Origin: Listeria grayi DSM 20601
GTDB lineage: Bacteria; Bacillota; Bacilli; Lactobacillales; Listeriaceae
Assembly (NCBI RefSeq): GCF_000148995.1
Contig: NZ_GL538352.1
Coordinates: 558,001 to 622,000 of the forward strand
DNA length: 64,000 bases
Direction of reading: 5' to 3'
In this document: one piece after another, positions 45,774 through 55,157 of the stretch
Layout: the number at the start of each line of letters is the position of its first letter
Position numbering within the stretch: the first letter of the stretch is position 1
Made by a program: the position numbers and the translations under genes
The notes under the pieces: model-generated
Told to the model about the DNA's origin: nothing
The model's input: only the letters and a program-made list of their open reading frames with translations
Databases searched by the model: none

Positions 45774-46007
45774 TTGAGGACCAGAGTGCTTCTTTTAGGT
45801 ATAACGATACTTGCCGGCATACTTAGTGGTTGGGCATTGATTTGGAGAGGCGTTCCTGTTCTCGCATCCATACCGATTTGGGCGCGTCTACTTTTTTTGG
45901 CAGCCTGTATCGGCATAGCCGTTATGGAATGGAAAGGGCGCTTTATCTGGGCACTAGCAGGTTTGTTTTTCGCAGTTGTGATCAGTGTCTTATATGTTTT
46001 TGACTAA
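45774..46007 (+). CDS. Small SOS-controlled membrane protein
   Basis: About 77 residues with three hydrophobic segments (LLLGITILAGILSGWALIW, ARLLFLAACIGIAVM, IWALAGLFFAVVISVLYVF). The frame opens at ATG 45762, which directly abuts GAGAGG; the TTG at 45774 fits the ribosome site better, but the start is uncertain. It is the first gene behind a LexA-boxed promoter and 17 bp before tag. Function unknown; co-induction with a DNA glycosylase suggests a damage-response role. Confidence 0.72.
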   Translation: MRTRVLLLGITILAGILSGWALIWRGVPVLASIPIWARLLFLAACIGIAVMEWKGRFIWALAGLFFAVVISVLYVFD

Positions 46008-46024
46008 TAGAGTGGAGTGAGAAA

Positions 46025-46600
46025 ATGACAGAAGGAACGATTTGTACATGGGCACAAAACGATGAAGTAATGGAAGCTTACCACAATACCGAATGGGGAT
46101 TCCCAAGTTACGATGACAACTATTTATTTGAGTTGCTTAATTTAGAAGGTGCGCAGGCTGGTCTCTCCTGGAAAATAATCTTACATCGGAGACACGCCTA
46201 TCAAGAAGCTTTTTTCGGATTTGATATTGATCGCTGTGCTGCCATGACTGATGAAGAAATTACCGAGATCCTGCAAAATCCAGGGATTATCCGTAATAAA
46301 CTGAAAGTAAATGGTGTACGAAAAAATGCTAAAAGTGCGCTTCGTGTACAAGCAGAGTTTGGCAGCTTAGCAAATTATTTCTGGCAGTTTACTGACAATA
46401 AGCCAATCGTCAATCATCGGAAAAGCGATAAGGAGCTCCCGGCAAAAGATGAGTTATCAGAGAAAATCAGTAAAGATCTACGAAAACGCGGCTTTACCTT
46501 CGTTGGTCCGGTCATCATTTATTCCTACTTGCAGGCGATCGGCATCATTGACGATCATGTGACGACCTGTCCTTATCATACCGATAATCGCAGCAAATAA
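46025..46600 (+). CDS. tag: DNA-3-methyladenine glycosylase I (Tag)
   Basis: Removes 3-methyladenine from alkylated DNA. 191 residues with the family-typical N-terminus CTWAQNDEVMEAYHNTEWGFP and LLNLEGAQAGLSWKIIL, KFG-type helix region and C-terminal FVGPVIIYSYLQAIGIIDDHVTTCPYH. The zinc ligands are expected to be Cys8, His21, and the C-terminal His and Cys (DDHVTTC). It is in one operon with the preceding small membrane protein under a LexA box, so base-excision repair is tied to the SOS response here. Confidence 0.93.
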   Translation: MTEGTICTWAQNDEVMEAYHNTEWGFPSYDDNYLFELLNLEGAQAGLSWKIILHRRHAYQEAFFGFDIDRCAAMTDEEITEILQNPGIIRNKLKVNGVRKNAKSALRVQAEFGSLANYFWQFTDNKPIVNHRKSDKELPAKDELSEKISKDLRKRGFTFVGPVIIYSYLQAIGIIDDHVTTCPYHTDNRSK

Positions 46601-46629
46601 AAAAGAGTCCATATATGGACTCTTTTTTT
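46599..46629. terminator. Bidirectional terminator between tag and the ABC permease gene
   Basis: AAAAAGAGTCCATATATGGACTC is followed by TTTTTTT. The perfect stem has A and T tracts on both sides and serves two convergent genes. Confidence 0.9.
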
Positions 46630-46630
46630 G

Positions 46631-47695
46631 TTACGTTAAAGCAACATCTCGTTTTTTGAAGATATAGAAGCTTAATCCGAGAATAATAACGGTATAGATC
46701 GCTAAGCCGACTAATGCCTGCCAAAAATCAAGATTGCCGGGAATCTTATCTCCAATAGCATAATAATTAATGTTCAGCAGGTTGAAAAATACCCACTTGA
46801 TCCATTCGTATTTGCCGATCGCGATTTGTAAGATCCCTCCTAAGATATTGCTGGCAAACATCACACCTAAGCCAACACCGATCGCTAGCGCTTGCGAGCG
46901 AATTACAGATGAGAAGAAGAAGGACAAGCTTGCGTATACGATCATCAGTACAAAGGAGATCGCAATCGAGCGAAGTGCGATATCAAAAGCACTTAATGAG
47001 CCTGTGTAAGTTGCCATTGGCAGGAACGCTGATTGATGTGGCAGCATAAAGGAACAGAGGTAGCTGACGACGATCAAGATAATGAGCGTTACAAGTCCAT
47101 ATAATAAAGTCACGATCAATTTAGATAACAGGATCTGACTACGGGAATAAGGACGTGTCAATAACAGTTTGATCGTTCCACCTGAGAATTCCATTGCTAC
47201 CATCATGCTGCTCATGATCACGACTAAAACTAAGGCTATAAAACTCATTCCACCTAAGTTAGAGAAGAAAGAAGCACTTCCGTAACCGCTAGGAACATCA
47301 GGCGTTTTGCCTGCATCCGCATATCCTTGATAATAATCGATCTCTTTTTGAAGTGTTTCGCGCTCTTCTTTACTAGAAACAGCCGTTTTTTGTTTTTTTA
47401 GTTCGGTAACAGAGTCTTTAGGAGACAATATTTTTTCTTTATAGGCACTTGATTTACTATCAGAGAGCGATTGGTACTGTTCTTCGGAAATCGTGCTGCC
47501 GTCACTAGATTGATAAACGATCACGCCGTTTTCTGAAGTTGTAACACCGTCTTCTGCTGAATTTCCTAACATATTGGAAAGGGAAAGGAGCAGGATAGCA
47601 GAACCAATAATAAAAACAATTAAAATTAATTGCAAAATCCATGAAGATTTACGCGCCATTAGTTTGCGCCATTCGTTATTTACTAAAGCCATCAT
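46631..47695 (-). CDS. ABC transporter permease (ABC-2 type)
   Basis: 354 residues. One N-terminal helix (about 18-40) precedes a roughly 100-residue extracytoplasmic Ser/Lys-rich loop. A block of five helices then runs from about 150 to the end (MSFIALVLVVIMSSMMVAMEF onward). The plan matches ABC-2 permeases such as those for antimicrobial-peptide or bacitracin resistance and for natural-product export. It overlaps the ATPase gene by 4 bp (ATGATG). Substrate unknown. Confidence 0.87.
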   Translation of the reverse strand: MMALVNNEWRKLMARKSSWILQLILIVFIIGSAILLLSLSNMLGNSAEDGVTTSENGVIVYQSSDGSTISEEQYQSLSDSKSSAYKEKILSPKDSVTELKKQKTAVSSKEERETLQKEIDYYQGYADAGKTPDVPSGYGSASFFSNLGGMSFIALVLVVIMSSMMVAMEFSGGTIKLLLTRPYSRSQILLSKLIVTLLYGLVTLIILIVVSYLCSFMLPHQSAFLPMATYTGSLSAFDIALRSIAISFVLMIVYASLSFFFSSVIRSQALAIGVGLGVMFASNILGGILQIAIGKYEWIKWVFFNLLNINYYAIGDKIPGNLDFWQALVGLAIYTVIILGLSFYIFKKRDVALT

Positions 47696-48612
47696 TGTTG
47701 AGTACCCCCAGTGCTTGTTAATTCTAAGAATCGTTTCTCTAGTGAAGCCTTTATTTTCACGAATTCCAAAACATCGACATTAGCGTGGATGAGGTTGCGG
47801 ACCAAGTGAACGCTTTGTTCGTGAGTCAACTCGATCTCAAACTGATTGTTTTGCTGATTGATGATCTTAATGCCGCTATCTTCAAGCAGCGAAGCAGTGA
47901 TCGCGGGATTAGTCACTTCCAGCAGATAGCTGATGTGATTTTCATCCGTCAATGAAGCAATATCTTCAATATGTGTTACAATACCTTGATTGATGATCGC
48001 AAAACGTTGGGTGATCTGTTGGATCTCGCTGAGTAAATGGCTAGAGATAAGAACAGAAGTACCGTTTGCTGCTAACTGCGTAATCAAATCGCGAAATTCA
48101 GCCATCCCTTGTGGATCAAGTCCATTGGTCGGTTCGTCCAAAATCAAGAGGCCAGGGGAGTGGATAAGCGCCTGTGCTACACCTAGACGTTGACGCATCC
48201 CAAGGGAATAGGTCTTTACTTTTTTTCTAATAGCAGGAGTAAGCTTGACCGTTTCCACGATGCGCTTTAATTCGTCATCGGAGATTTTTTTTCGGCTCAT
48301 CCTTGCAAATTGTTTCAGATTATCCCAGCCGCTCATGAACTTGTAAAATTCAGGGTTTTCAATGATCGCGCCGACATTAGAAATCGCGGATTTAAAATCT
48401 TTTTTGATATTTTTTCCAGCGATCCATACCTCTCCTTCAGACATTGAGATCAGTCCGACAATCGAGCGGATGATAGTAGTTTTTCCGGCACCGTTTGGTC
48501 CGAGAAGACCAAATACCTCGCCTTTATGTACGTCGAAGGAAATATCTTGGATAATCTTTTTCTTACCGATTTTTTTGGATATTTGCTTGACTTGTAAAAT
48601 AGGTTGTTCCAT
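47692..48612 (-). CDS. ABC transporter ATP-binding protein (BcrA-like subfamily)
   Basis: 306 residues. Walker A is GPNGAGKTT, the signature is LGMRQR in YSLGMRQRLG, and Walker B is LLILDEPTNGLDPQG; the H-loop is SSHLLSE. The C-terminal extension of about 90 residues is common in the DrrA/BcrA group. The frame opens at 48669, but AGGAGGGC in front of ATG 48612 sets the start. It works with the permease encoded next. A TATACT-like element lies about 50 bp upstream. Confidence 0.9.
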   Translation of the reverse strand: MEQPILQVKQISKKIGKKKIIQDISFDVHKGEVFGLLGPNGAGKTTIIRSIVGLISMSEGEVWIAGKNIKKDFKSAISNVGAIIENPEFYKFMSGWDNLKQFARMSRKKISDDELKRIVETVKLTPAIRKKVKTYSLGMRQRLGVAQALIHSPGLLILDEPTNGLDPQGMAEFRDLITQLAANGTSVLISSHLLSEIQQITQRFAIINQGIVTHIEDIASLTDENHISYLLEVTNPAITASLLEDSGIKIINQQNNQFEIELTHEQSVHLVRNLIHANVDVLEFVKIKASLEKRFLELTSTGGTQQ

Positions 48613-48707
48613 AGTAGCCCTCCTTATGTAGTATGTTTTCAGTATAACAATTAATATTGGGAAAATCATCTGTCAATAGTATAAGAAAAGTATAAGTCCT
48701 AAGACGT

Positions 48708-48745
48708 AAAAAGGCTGGAGACGATTATTGTCCCCAGCCTTTTTA
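48708..48745 (-). terminator. adhE terminator
   Basis: AAAAAGGCTGGAGAC pairs with GTCCCCAGCCTTTTT around GATTATT. It follows the adhE stop on the minus strand. Confidence 0.88.
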
Positions 48746-48760
48746 CAAGTGGCACTTAGA

Positions 48761-51361
48761 TCAAACGCCTTTATATGCTTCTTGATAGATTGCTTTTAGT
48801 TCACTTACAAGTGGTTGTTTTGGATTGGCAGTTGTACATTGATCCATGAAAGCACGGTCTGCCAAAGTGTCTACCACTGCATCGAAGTCTTTTTTATCGA
48901 CATTTTGTCCTTTTAGACTCATATCGATGCCAACATCTTTTCCAAGTTTGATGATCGCGTCAACTAATGATCTTACCCCTTGTTCTGTCGTTGCGGCAGG
49001 CAAACCAAGGATGCGAGCGATTTGTGCATAATCTTCGTCTGCTTTGTATGATTCGTATTTAGGGAACAACGCATGTTTTTTCGGTTTAGTTGCATTGTAG
49101 CGAATAACATGGGGCAGTAAGATCGCATTGGCACGGCCATGCGGAATATGGAATTCTGGCCCGATCTTATGCGCCAAGCTGTGATTAATGCCAAGGAAAG
49201 CATTGGCAAATGCCATTCCGGCAAGGGCAGAGGCGTTATGCATGCTTTCGCGAGCATCTGGATCGGCTTTCAATACTGAGTTGCGTAAGTTTTCAAAGAC
49301 TAACTGTACGGCACGGATCGAAAGTCCTTTCGTATAATCGCTTGCCATTACAGAGACATAAGATTCGATCGCATGTGTCAGTACATCCATTCCGGTATCT
49401 GCAGTGATATGTGCAGGAACAGTTGTGACATATTGTGCATCTACAATAGCTACGTCAGGTGTTAATGAGTAATCAGCTAGTGGATATTTGATATTATTTT
49501 CTTTATCTGTGATAACAGCAAATGGTGTTACTTCGGAACCTGTTCCGCTGGTAGTAGGGATAGCAACGAATTTTGCTTTGTCACCTAATTTAGGATATTT
49601 GAAAGTACGTTTGCGGATATCCAAGAATTTTTGTTTTAATCCGAAGAAGGAAGCTTCTGGGTGTTCGTAGAATAACCACATACCTTTCGCTGCATCCATT
49701 GCAGAACCGCCACCAAGGGCAATGATCGTGTCGGGTTTGAAGTCGCGCATCAATTCCGCACCTTTATAAACAGTCACATCGGATGGATCTGGTTCAACAT
49801 CAGCGAACACTTGATAGTCTACTTGATTGCTACGTTTTTTCAGATGTTCGATGACAACATCGACATATTTGAATTGTACCATTCCCGGGTCAGTTACGAT
49901 AAAAACACGTTCGACACCTTCCATTTTTTGCAAGTATTGTGTGGAGTATTTTTCAAAGAAAATTTTAGGTGGTAATTTGAACCATTGCATATTATTTCTC
50001 CGATCAGCAATTCGTTTGACGTTTAGAAGATTCGTAGCACTAACATTTTGAGAAACAGAGTTTTTGCCGTAAGATCCACAGCCAAGCGTTAGAGAAGGAA
50101 TGAAGCCGTTATAGATATCGCCGATTCCGCCTTGTGCAGAAGGTGCATTCACAATGATCCGGCAAGCTTTCATGCGAAGGCCAAATGCTTTTTGAGCGGC
50201 TTCATCTGTGGAGTGGATAACTGCCGAGTGTCCTAGACCACCGAATTCAAGCATCGCTTCTGCTAGATCGAATGCTGCTTTTTGGTCTTTTGCTTCCATA
50301 AATGCAAGTACTGGACTTAGTTTTTCATGAGATAGCGGATAATCACTGCCTGCACCTTTGATTTCAGCAATAAGGATCTTGGTATCTTCAGGAACGCTGA
50401 AGCCAGCTTGTGCTGCGATCCAAGCAGGAGATTTACCAACAACATCCGGATTTAAAGTTCCTTTTTCAGGATTGATCACATAGCTTTCTAATTTTTTGAA
50501 TTCCGCACCTTTAACGAAATAGCAGTTGTTGCGAGTAAATTCTTCTTTTACTTCTTTAACAACTTCCTTATCCACGATAACGGCTTGCTCAGAAGCACAG
50601 ATCATGCCTTGGTCGAATGTTTTAGAAAGGATCAGGTCGTTGACTGCACGTTTGATTTTTGCCGTTTTATCGATGTAAGCAGGTACGTTACCAGAACCAA
50701 CGCCTAGAGCTGGCTTACCAGTAGAATAAGCGGATTTGACCATTCCTGGTCCGCCTGTTGCAAGCACTAATGCAACTTTTTCGTGATTCATAAGTTGTTT
50801 GGTAGCTTCGATCGATGGTGTCTCGATCCATTGCACACAGTGTTCCGGAGCGCCTGCTTTTACAGCTGCTTCATAAACTACTCTTGCAGCTTCAGCGGAA
50901 CATTTTTGAGCGCTTGGATGGAAAGCGAAAATGATCGGGTTACGTGTTTTGATAGCGATGATCGCTTTGAAAAGAGTAGTAGATGTCGGGTTAGTTACCG
51001 GTGTTACACCAGCGATAACGCCAACCGGTTCTGCGATCTCGATCACGCCGTTTTGTTTATCTTCATGGATGATGCCGACTGTTTTGTTTGTTTTGATGCT
51101 ATTCCAGATGTACTCAGTAGCGAAGATGTTTTTGATACATTTGTCTTCGTAAAGACCACGTCCTGTTTCTTCAACTGCCATTTTTGCAAGTGGCATATGT
51201 TGATCAAGTCCTGCTAATGCCATTGCGTGCACGATGTTGTCGATTTGTTCTTGTGTGTAAGTATCAAATGCTTTCAACGCCTGTTGTCCATTTTCTGCTA
51301 GTTGGTCGATTGTTTGCTGTACTGCTAAAACTTCTTTTTGGTCGGTTTCTTTTACTGCCAT
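48761..51361 (-). CDS. adhE: Bifunctional acetaldehyde-CoA/alcohol dehydrogenase AdhE (Listeria adhesion protein)
   Basis: 866 residues. The N-terminal half is a CoA-acylating aldehyde dehydrogenase (catalytic Cys in FDQGMICASEQ, GVGSGNVPAYID). The C-terminal half is an iron-dependent alcohol dehydrogenase (GGGSAMDAAKGMW, GTGSEVTPFAVI and the metal ligands in GINHSLAHKIG and GRANAILLPH). It converts acetyl-CoA to ethanol in fermentation and forms spirosomes. The L. monocytogenes orthologue is also the surface adhesin Lap. AGGAGGAC before ATG 51361 rules out the longer frame to 51391. A Rex-like box and a good promoter lie upstream, pointing to redox control. Confidence 0.96.
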   Translation of the reverse strand: MAVKETDQKEVLAVQQTIDQLAENGQQALKAFDTYTQEQIDNIVHAMALAGLDQHMPLAKMAVEETGRGLYEDKCIKNIFATEYIWNSIKTNKTVGIIHEDKQNGVIEIAEPVGVIAGVTPVTNPTSTTLFKAIIAIKTRNPIIFAFHPSAQKCSAEAARVVYEAAVKAGAPEHCVQWIETPSIEATKQLMNHEKVALVLATGGPGMVKSAYSTGKPALGVGSGNVPAYIDKTAKIKRAVNDLILSKTFDQGMICASEQAVIVDKEVVKEVKEEFTRNNCYFVKGAEFKKLESYVINPEKGTLNPDVVGKSPAWIAAQAGFSVPEDTKILIAEIKGAGSDYPLSHEKLSPVLAFMEAKDQKAAFDLAEAMLEFGGLGHSAVIHSTDEAAQKAFGLRMKACRIIVNAPSAQGGIGDIYNGFIPSLTLGCGSYGKNSVSQNVSATNLLNVKRIADRRNNMQWFKLPPKIFFEKYSTQYLQKMEGVERVFIVTDPGMVQFKYVDVVIEHLKKRSNQVDYQVFADVEPDPSDVTVYKGAELMRDFKPDTIIALGGGSAMDAAKGMWLFYEHPEASFFGLKQKFLDIRKRTFKYPKLGDKAKFVAIPTTSGTGSEVTPFAVITDKENNIKYPLADYSLTPDVAIVDAQYVTTVPAHITADTGMDVLTHAIESYVSVMASDYTKGLSIRAVQLVFENLRNSVLKADPDARESMHNASALAGMAFANAFLGINHSLAHKIGPEFHIPHGRANAILLPHVIRYNATKPKKHALFPKYESYKADEDYAQIARILGLPAATTEQGVRSLVDAIIKLGKDVGIDMSLKGQNVDKKDFDAVVDTLADRAFMDQCTTANPKQPLVSELKAIYQEAYKGV

Positions 51362-51484
51362 GATAAAGTCCTCCTTATTTTTTCGGGTCATTCAATGTCC
51401 CTGTGTTACAATAAACGTCCCGATAGGTTTAAAAAAATAGGCTTTGCCTGCATGCATGATGTCATTTCTTTTGTTTACAAGCTT

Positions 51485-51513
51485 AGTATAAAACATCCAA
51501 AAAAGTTTGTCCA
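51485..51513 (-). promoter_or_regulatory. adhE promoter
   Basis: On the minus strand TGGACA (51508-51513) and TATACT (51485-51490) are spaced 17 bp, about 120 bp ahead of the start codon. Confidence 0.65.
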
Positions 51514-51516
51514 CTA

Positions 51517-51538
51517 TTTCACGTGAAAAGTTTCACAA
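51517..51538 (-). promoter_or_regulatory. Rex-like operator upstream of adhE
   Basis: On the minus strand TTGTGAA-ACTT-TTCACGT (51521-51538) matches the Rex consensus TTGTGAA-N4-TTCACAA except for the last two bases. It overlaps the perfect palindrome TTTCACGTGAAA (51517-51528). Rex senses NADH/NAD and commonly represses adhE. Confidence 0.65.
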
Positions 51539-51589
51539 AAATAGAAAATAAGAAAAAAGACCTATTTTAGCAGAAAATAATCGGTGTTC

Positions 51590-51618
51590 TTGACAGAGGA
51601 GCAGAATTTTTGTATGAT
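51590..51618 (+). promoter_or_regulatory. trp operon promoter
   Basis: TTGACA (51590-51595) and TATGAT (51613-51618) are separated by exactly 17 bp. Transcription would start near 51625, giving a leader of about 575 bases that holds two T-boxes. Confidence 0.85.
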
Positions 51619-51629
51619 AGGGACAATAT

Positions 51630-51908
51630 AAGTGACGTAGAAGAAGAGTAAGTAGTCTAGTGGCTATTTTCAGAGAGCTGATGGTTGGTGAGAATCAGTA
51701 GTAAAAGCTAGGTGAATGGGCTTCTGAGTCCTGTACTGAAAGCAGTTTGCGAGTAGGTGGCAGCGTGTATGTCTTGTCGTTATCCAAGACACCATTCAAT
51801 GATTGGATGGATAAAGTGAATTGGTATTTTACCAATTAATTAAGGTGGCAACGCGGAGCTTTCGTCCTTGTTTAATTTATTTAAACATGGAGGAAGCTCC
51901 TTTTTTAT
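51630..51908 (+). ncRNA. Trp T-box riboswitch 1 of a tandem pair
   Basis: Stem I includes GAGAGCTGATGGTTGGTGAGAAT-type sequence and a specifier loop GTGAATGGGC with the Trp codon TGG at 51717-51719. The conserved T-box AAGGTGGCAACGCGG is at 51842-51856 and overlaps the antiterminator/terminator switch. The terminator is formed by GGAGCTTTCGTCC and GGAGGAAGCTCC (51855-51900) plus TTTTTT. Uncharged tRNA-Trp should favour read-through. The UGGC tetranucleotide would pair with an acceptor end GCCA. Confidence 0.92.
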
Positions 51909-51919
51909 AGTCTAAAACG

Positions 51920-52172
51920 ATGAGTAGGAAGAGTAACAAAACAGATGCTGATCCAGAGAGCTTACGGGTGGTGTGAGTAAGCAAAGCGGTTTTGCGAATG
52001 GGCCTATGAGTAAGATCCTGAACGAAGAGTAGGGATTTTCGGCGCTCCCGTTAACGAGTGATTCCAGATATCTGGAAATAGAGATGATCAGTGTTTCTGC
52101 TGATCAACATGAGGTGGTACCGCGATAATTCGCCCTCTAAAGCTGTAAATACGGCTTTAGAGGGCTTTTTTA
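51920..52172 (+). ncRNA. Trp T-box riboswitch 2 of a tandem pair
   Basis: A second complete element follows, with specifier GCGAATGGGCC (TGG at 51999-52001) and T-box AGGTGGTACCGCG at 52112-52124. The terminator GCCCTCTAAAGC / GCTTTAGAGGGC (52132-52165) is followed by TTTTTT. It differs from element 1 in the discriminator-reading base (UGGU rather than UGGC). Both terminators must be passed to express trpE, giving a tighter AND-type switch. Confidence 0.92.
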
Positions 52173-52199
52173 TTTGGAAAGACGAAAGGAGAAAAGAAA

Positions 52200-53561
52200 A
52201 TGCGATTATATAAGAAGCTACCAGCTGATACATTGACTGCGATCGTGGTGTTCAAGCGAATCCAGGGTGAAAATAAATGTTTGCTTGAAGGAGCTGCGAA
52301 AGATGCTGATTCTGGAAGATACTCTTTGCTAGCAAGTGATCCTGTGCATGATATCCAAGTTTATCAAGACCGTTTTTTCTTTGATGGCAAAGAACAGCGC
52401 ACGCAAGATCCACTTCGAGAAATCGATCGATTGACGCTAAAAGAGGAAAAAGAAAGCGAGCTTCCCTTTGAAGCGGGAGCCATTGGTTATGTTGGTTATG
52501 ATACCGTTGCTTTATATGAAAGCATCGGTACGATTCCAGAAGATGATCTCCAGATCCCGGATTGTCACTTTTTCCTCTATGAATCATTTGTTATTTTTGA
52601 TCATCAAGAAGAACAATTGTTTATCGTCGAAGATAACTGCTACAGCGGCCGTCCTGAAGAAGTACTTCGCGAGGCAATGGCCTTTCGTGAAAAACAGCTA
52701 ACGACACCGCTGGCGGACGAAAATACGATTACAGCAATCAAAAAAATGACTTATACCAGCAACGTTACCAAAGAGACCTATCAACAGATGGTAGAACATG
52801 CGAAACAGCATATTGAAGCGGGAGATTTCTTTCAAGTGGTTTTGTCGCAGCGTTTAGAAGCAACATTTACAGGTGATGCTTTTGATTATTACCGAAAACT
52901 GCGGCTGCTTAATCCCTCGCCTTACTTATTCTATTTAGATTTCGGCGAAACAAAGCTGATTGGGTCTTCGCCGGAGAGCTTGATAAGTAAACAAGGCCGC
53001 AAGATCACGACAAATCCGATTGCCGGAACTCGAAAACGCGGTCAGACCAAAGCAGAAGATCGCGAGTTGGAGGAAAGTCTGCTGAGCGATGAAAAAGAAC
53101 TGGCAGAACATCGCATGTTGGTAGATCTCGGTAGAAATGATATTGGTAAAGTGGCCAGAATCGGCACTGTTAAAGTGCCGGTCTATCTAACAATCGAGCG
53201 TTATCGCTTTCTCATGCACTTAGTATCCGTAGTGGAAGGCGAATTGAAGGAAGGTTTGACAGCACTTGACGCCTTGCGATCGACATTGCCGGCCGGAACC
53301 GTTAGCGGCGCACCAAAAATTCGGGCAATGCAGCGAATCTATGAATGGGAAAATCGCAAGCGTGGTCCTTATGCAGGAGCAATCGGTTATCTGACAAAGC
53401 ACGGTGATGCTGATTTTGCGCTAGCGATCCGGACAATGGTACTTCATAAGCAAAAAGCATACGTCCAGGCTGGTGCGGGGATCGTTTATGACTCAGATCC
53501 AGAATCGGAATATCTGGAGACATTGCAAAAAGCGAAGGCACTTTTGGAGGTGGGAGAATGA
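52200..53561 (+). CDS. trpE: Anthranilate synthase component I
   Basis: Converts chorismate and ammonia or glutamine nitrogen to anthranilate, first step of tryptophan synthesis. 453 residues. The C-terminal chorismate-binding domain has [38 protein letters not shown] and the [22 protein letters not shown] block. AAGGAG precedes the ATG. It overlaps trpG by 4 bp and is the first gene of trpEGDCFBA. Confidence 0.97.
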   Translation: MRLYKKLPADTLTAIVVFKRIQGENKCLLEGAAKDADSGRYSLLASDPVHDIQVYQDRFFFDGKEQRTQDPLREIDRLTLKEEKESELPFEAGAIGYVGYDTVALYESIGTIPEDDLQIPDCHFFLYESFVIFDHQEEQLFIVEDNCYSGRPEEVLREAMAFREKQLTTPLADENTITAIKKMTYTSNVTKETYQQMVEHAKQHIEAGDFFQVVLSQRLEATFTGDAFDYYRKLRLLNPSPYLFYLDFGETKLIGSSPESLISKQGRKITTNPIAGTRKRGQTKAEDRELEESLLSDEKELAEHRMLVDLGRNDIGKVARIGTVKVPVYLTIERYRFLMHLVSVVEGELKEGLTALDALRSTLPAGTVSGAPKIRAMQRIYEWENRKRGPYAGAIGYLTKHGDADFALAIRTMVLHKQKAYVQAGAGIVYDSDPESEYLETLQKAKALLEVGE

Positions 53562-54166
53562 TCGTTTTAGTAGATAATTATGATTCTTTTACATTTAATT
53601 TAGAACAATATCTGTCTGAGTATACCAAAGTTTCCGTGATCAGAAACGATGATCCAAAGCTACTGGAAGCAATCCGACATGCCGATGGTATCGTACTCTC
53701 ACCGGGACCGGGACATCCGAGCGAAGCAAATTTGCTTGAAAAAGTCATTCAGAGCTATCAGCATACGAAGCCGATCCTGGGCATTTGCCTAGGACACCAA
53801 GCGCTTGGTGAAGTAAATGGTGGAAAGGTAGCACGAGCCTCCCAGATCCGTCACGGTAAAGTTTCGATGATGCAACGAATCGCGGATCCATTGTTTGCTG
53901 ACATCCCCGAAGAGTTTCCGGTCATGCGCTACCATTCGCTGATCGTGGAAAAAGCCAGTTTGCCAAAAACGCTAATATCGATGGGAACCGCGCTGGATGA
54001 TGGCGAAATGATGGCGATGAAGCTCCAAGGTAAAGCCGTATATGGCTTGCAGTTCCACCCTGAATCGATCGGAAGTCCTTATGGGAAAACAATAATTCGT
54101 AATTTTGTTACGTTAGTAAAGGATGAGGTGAAAAATAATGGAAAATTTATTACAGAAAGTTTATGA
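53558..54166 (+). CDS. trpG: Anthranilate synthase component II (glutamine amidotransferase)
   Basis: 202 residues of the class I amidotransferase family supplying ammonia to TrpE. The nucleophile is Cys77 in GICLGHQ; the His-Glu pair is in LQFHPESIGSP. DNYDSFTFNL is the N-terminal signature. It overlaps trpD by 29 bp, an unusually long overlap that alters the C-terminal tail ([10 protein letters not shown]). Confidence 0.96.
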   Translation: MIVLVDNYDSFTFNLEQYLSEYTKVSVIRNDDPKLLEAIRHADGIVLSPGPGHPSEANLLEKVIQSYQHTKPILGICLGHQALGEVNGGKVARASQIRHGKVSMMQRIADPLFADIPEEFPVMRYHSLIVEKASLPKTLISMGTALDDGEMMAMKLQGKAVYGLQFHPESIGSPYGKTIIRNFVTLVKDEVKNNGKFITESL

Positions 54167-55157
54167 TCAAGAAAATTTAACTCGGCAAGAAATGAAACAA
54201 TTATCAGAAGCAATTTTTAAAGGTGAAATCGCAGATGCCCAAATCGCAGCCTTTTTAATGGCTCTTAAAATCAAAGGTGAAACAACTGCGGAAATGGTCG
54301 GGATTGCCGAAGCGATGCAAAGCATGTCACTTTCGATTCCTTATACAAACGCGGATGCGATGGATAACTGCGGAACTGGCGGCGACAAATCAAACAGTTT
54401 CAATATCAGCACGACCTCTGCTTTCGTACTTGCCGCAGCAGGGATAAAAGTGGCAAAGCATGGCAATCGCAGTATTTCCAGCCGTTCTGGGAGCGCCGAT
54501 GTCTGTCAGGAGCTCGGTATTGATATTGACTTAGAACCAACTGCTGTAATGGATCTATTAGATAAAACCGGCATCGCCTTTTTATTCGCACCGCATGTTC
54601 ACCCCAATATGAAATATGTGATGGGTGTGAGAAAAGCACTTGCGACGCCGACGATCTTTAATTTGATCGGGCCGCTTACTAATCCGATCAAATTAAAAAC
54701 TCAGCTGATGGGCATTTACCGCAGAGATTTATTGGAACAGACAGCAGTTGTATTAGGTGAGCTAGGAAGAGAACGTGCCATTGTAGTAAATGGGGCAGAC
54801 TATTTAGATGAAGCAAGTCTGTCTGGTGAAAACCACTATGCATTGCTGGAAAACGGTAAAGTGACTTTGCATACGATCACGCCAGAGGATGTAGGGCTAA
54901 ATCGTTATCCGCTGGAAACGATCCGCGGGAACGGACCAATCGAGAACGCCGCAATATTACGCGATGTGCTAGCTGGGAAACCTGGCGCGCCATTAGATAC
55001 TGTTTTACTAAATGCCGGTTTAGGTTTACTGGCAAATGGGAAAGTGACAACGGTGCAAGCAGGTGTCGAGTTAGCGAGGGAATTGATCCTCTCCGGAAAA
55101 GCAGAAGCAAAATTGAAGGAACTATTGCACATGCAGAAAGAGGTAATGGCAGGATGA
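54138..55157 (+). CDS. trpD: Anthranilate phosphoribosyltransferase
   Basis: Attaches phosphoribosyl to anthranilate. 339 residues. Motifs: [25 protein letters not shown] (PRPP and metal binding), [21 protein letters not shown] and the DEAS motif (YLDEASLSG). The start ATG 54138 lies inside trpG; a GATGAGGTG-type ribosome site precedes it. It overlaps trpC by 4 bp. Confidence 0.97.
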   Translation: MENLLQKVYDQENLTRQEMKQLSEAIFKGEIADAQIAAFLMALKIKGETTAEMVGIAEAMQSMSLSIPYTNADAMDNCGTGGDKSNSFNISTTSAFVLAAAGIKVAKHGNRSISSRSGSADVCQELGIDIDLEPTAVMDLLDKTGIAFLFAPHVHPNMKYVMGVRKALATPTIFNLIGPLTNPIKLKTQLMGIYRRDLLEQTAVVLGELGRERAIVVNGADYLDEASLSGENHYALLENGKVTLHTITPEDVGLNRYPLETIRGNGPIENAAILRDVLAGKPGAPLDTVLLNAGLGLLANGKVTTVQAGVELARELILSGKAEAKLKELLHMQKEVMAG

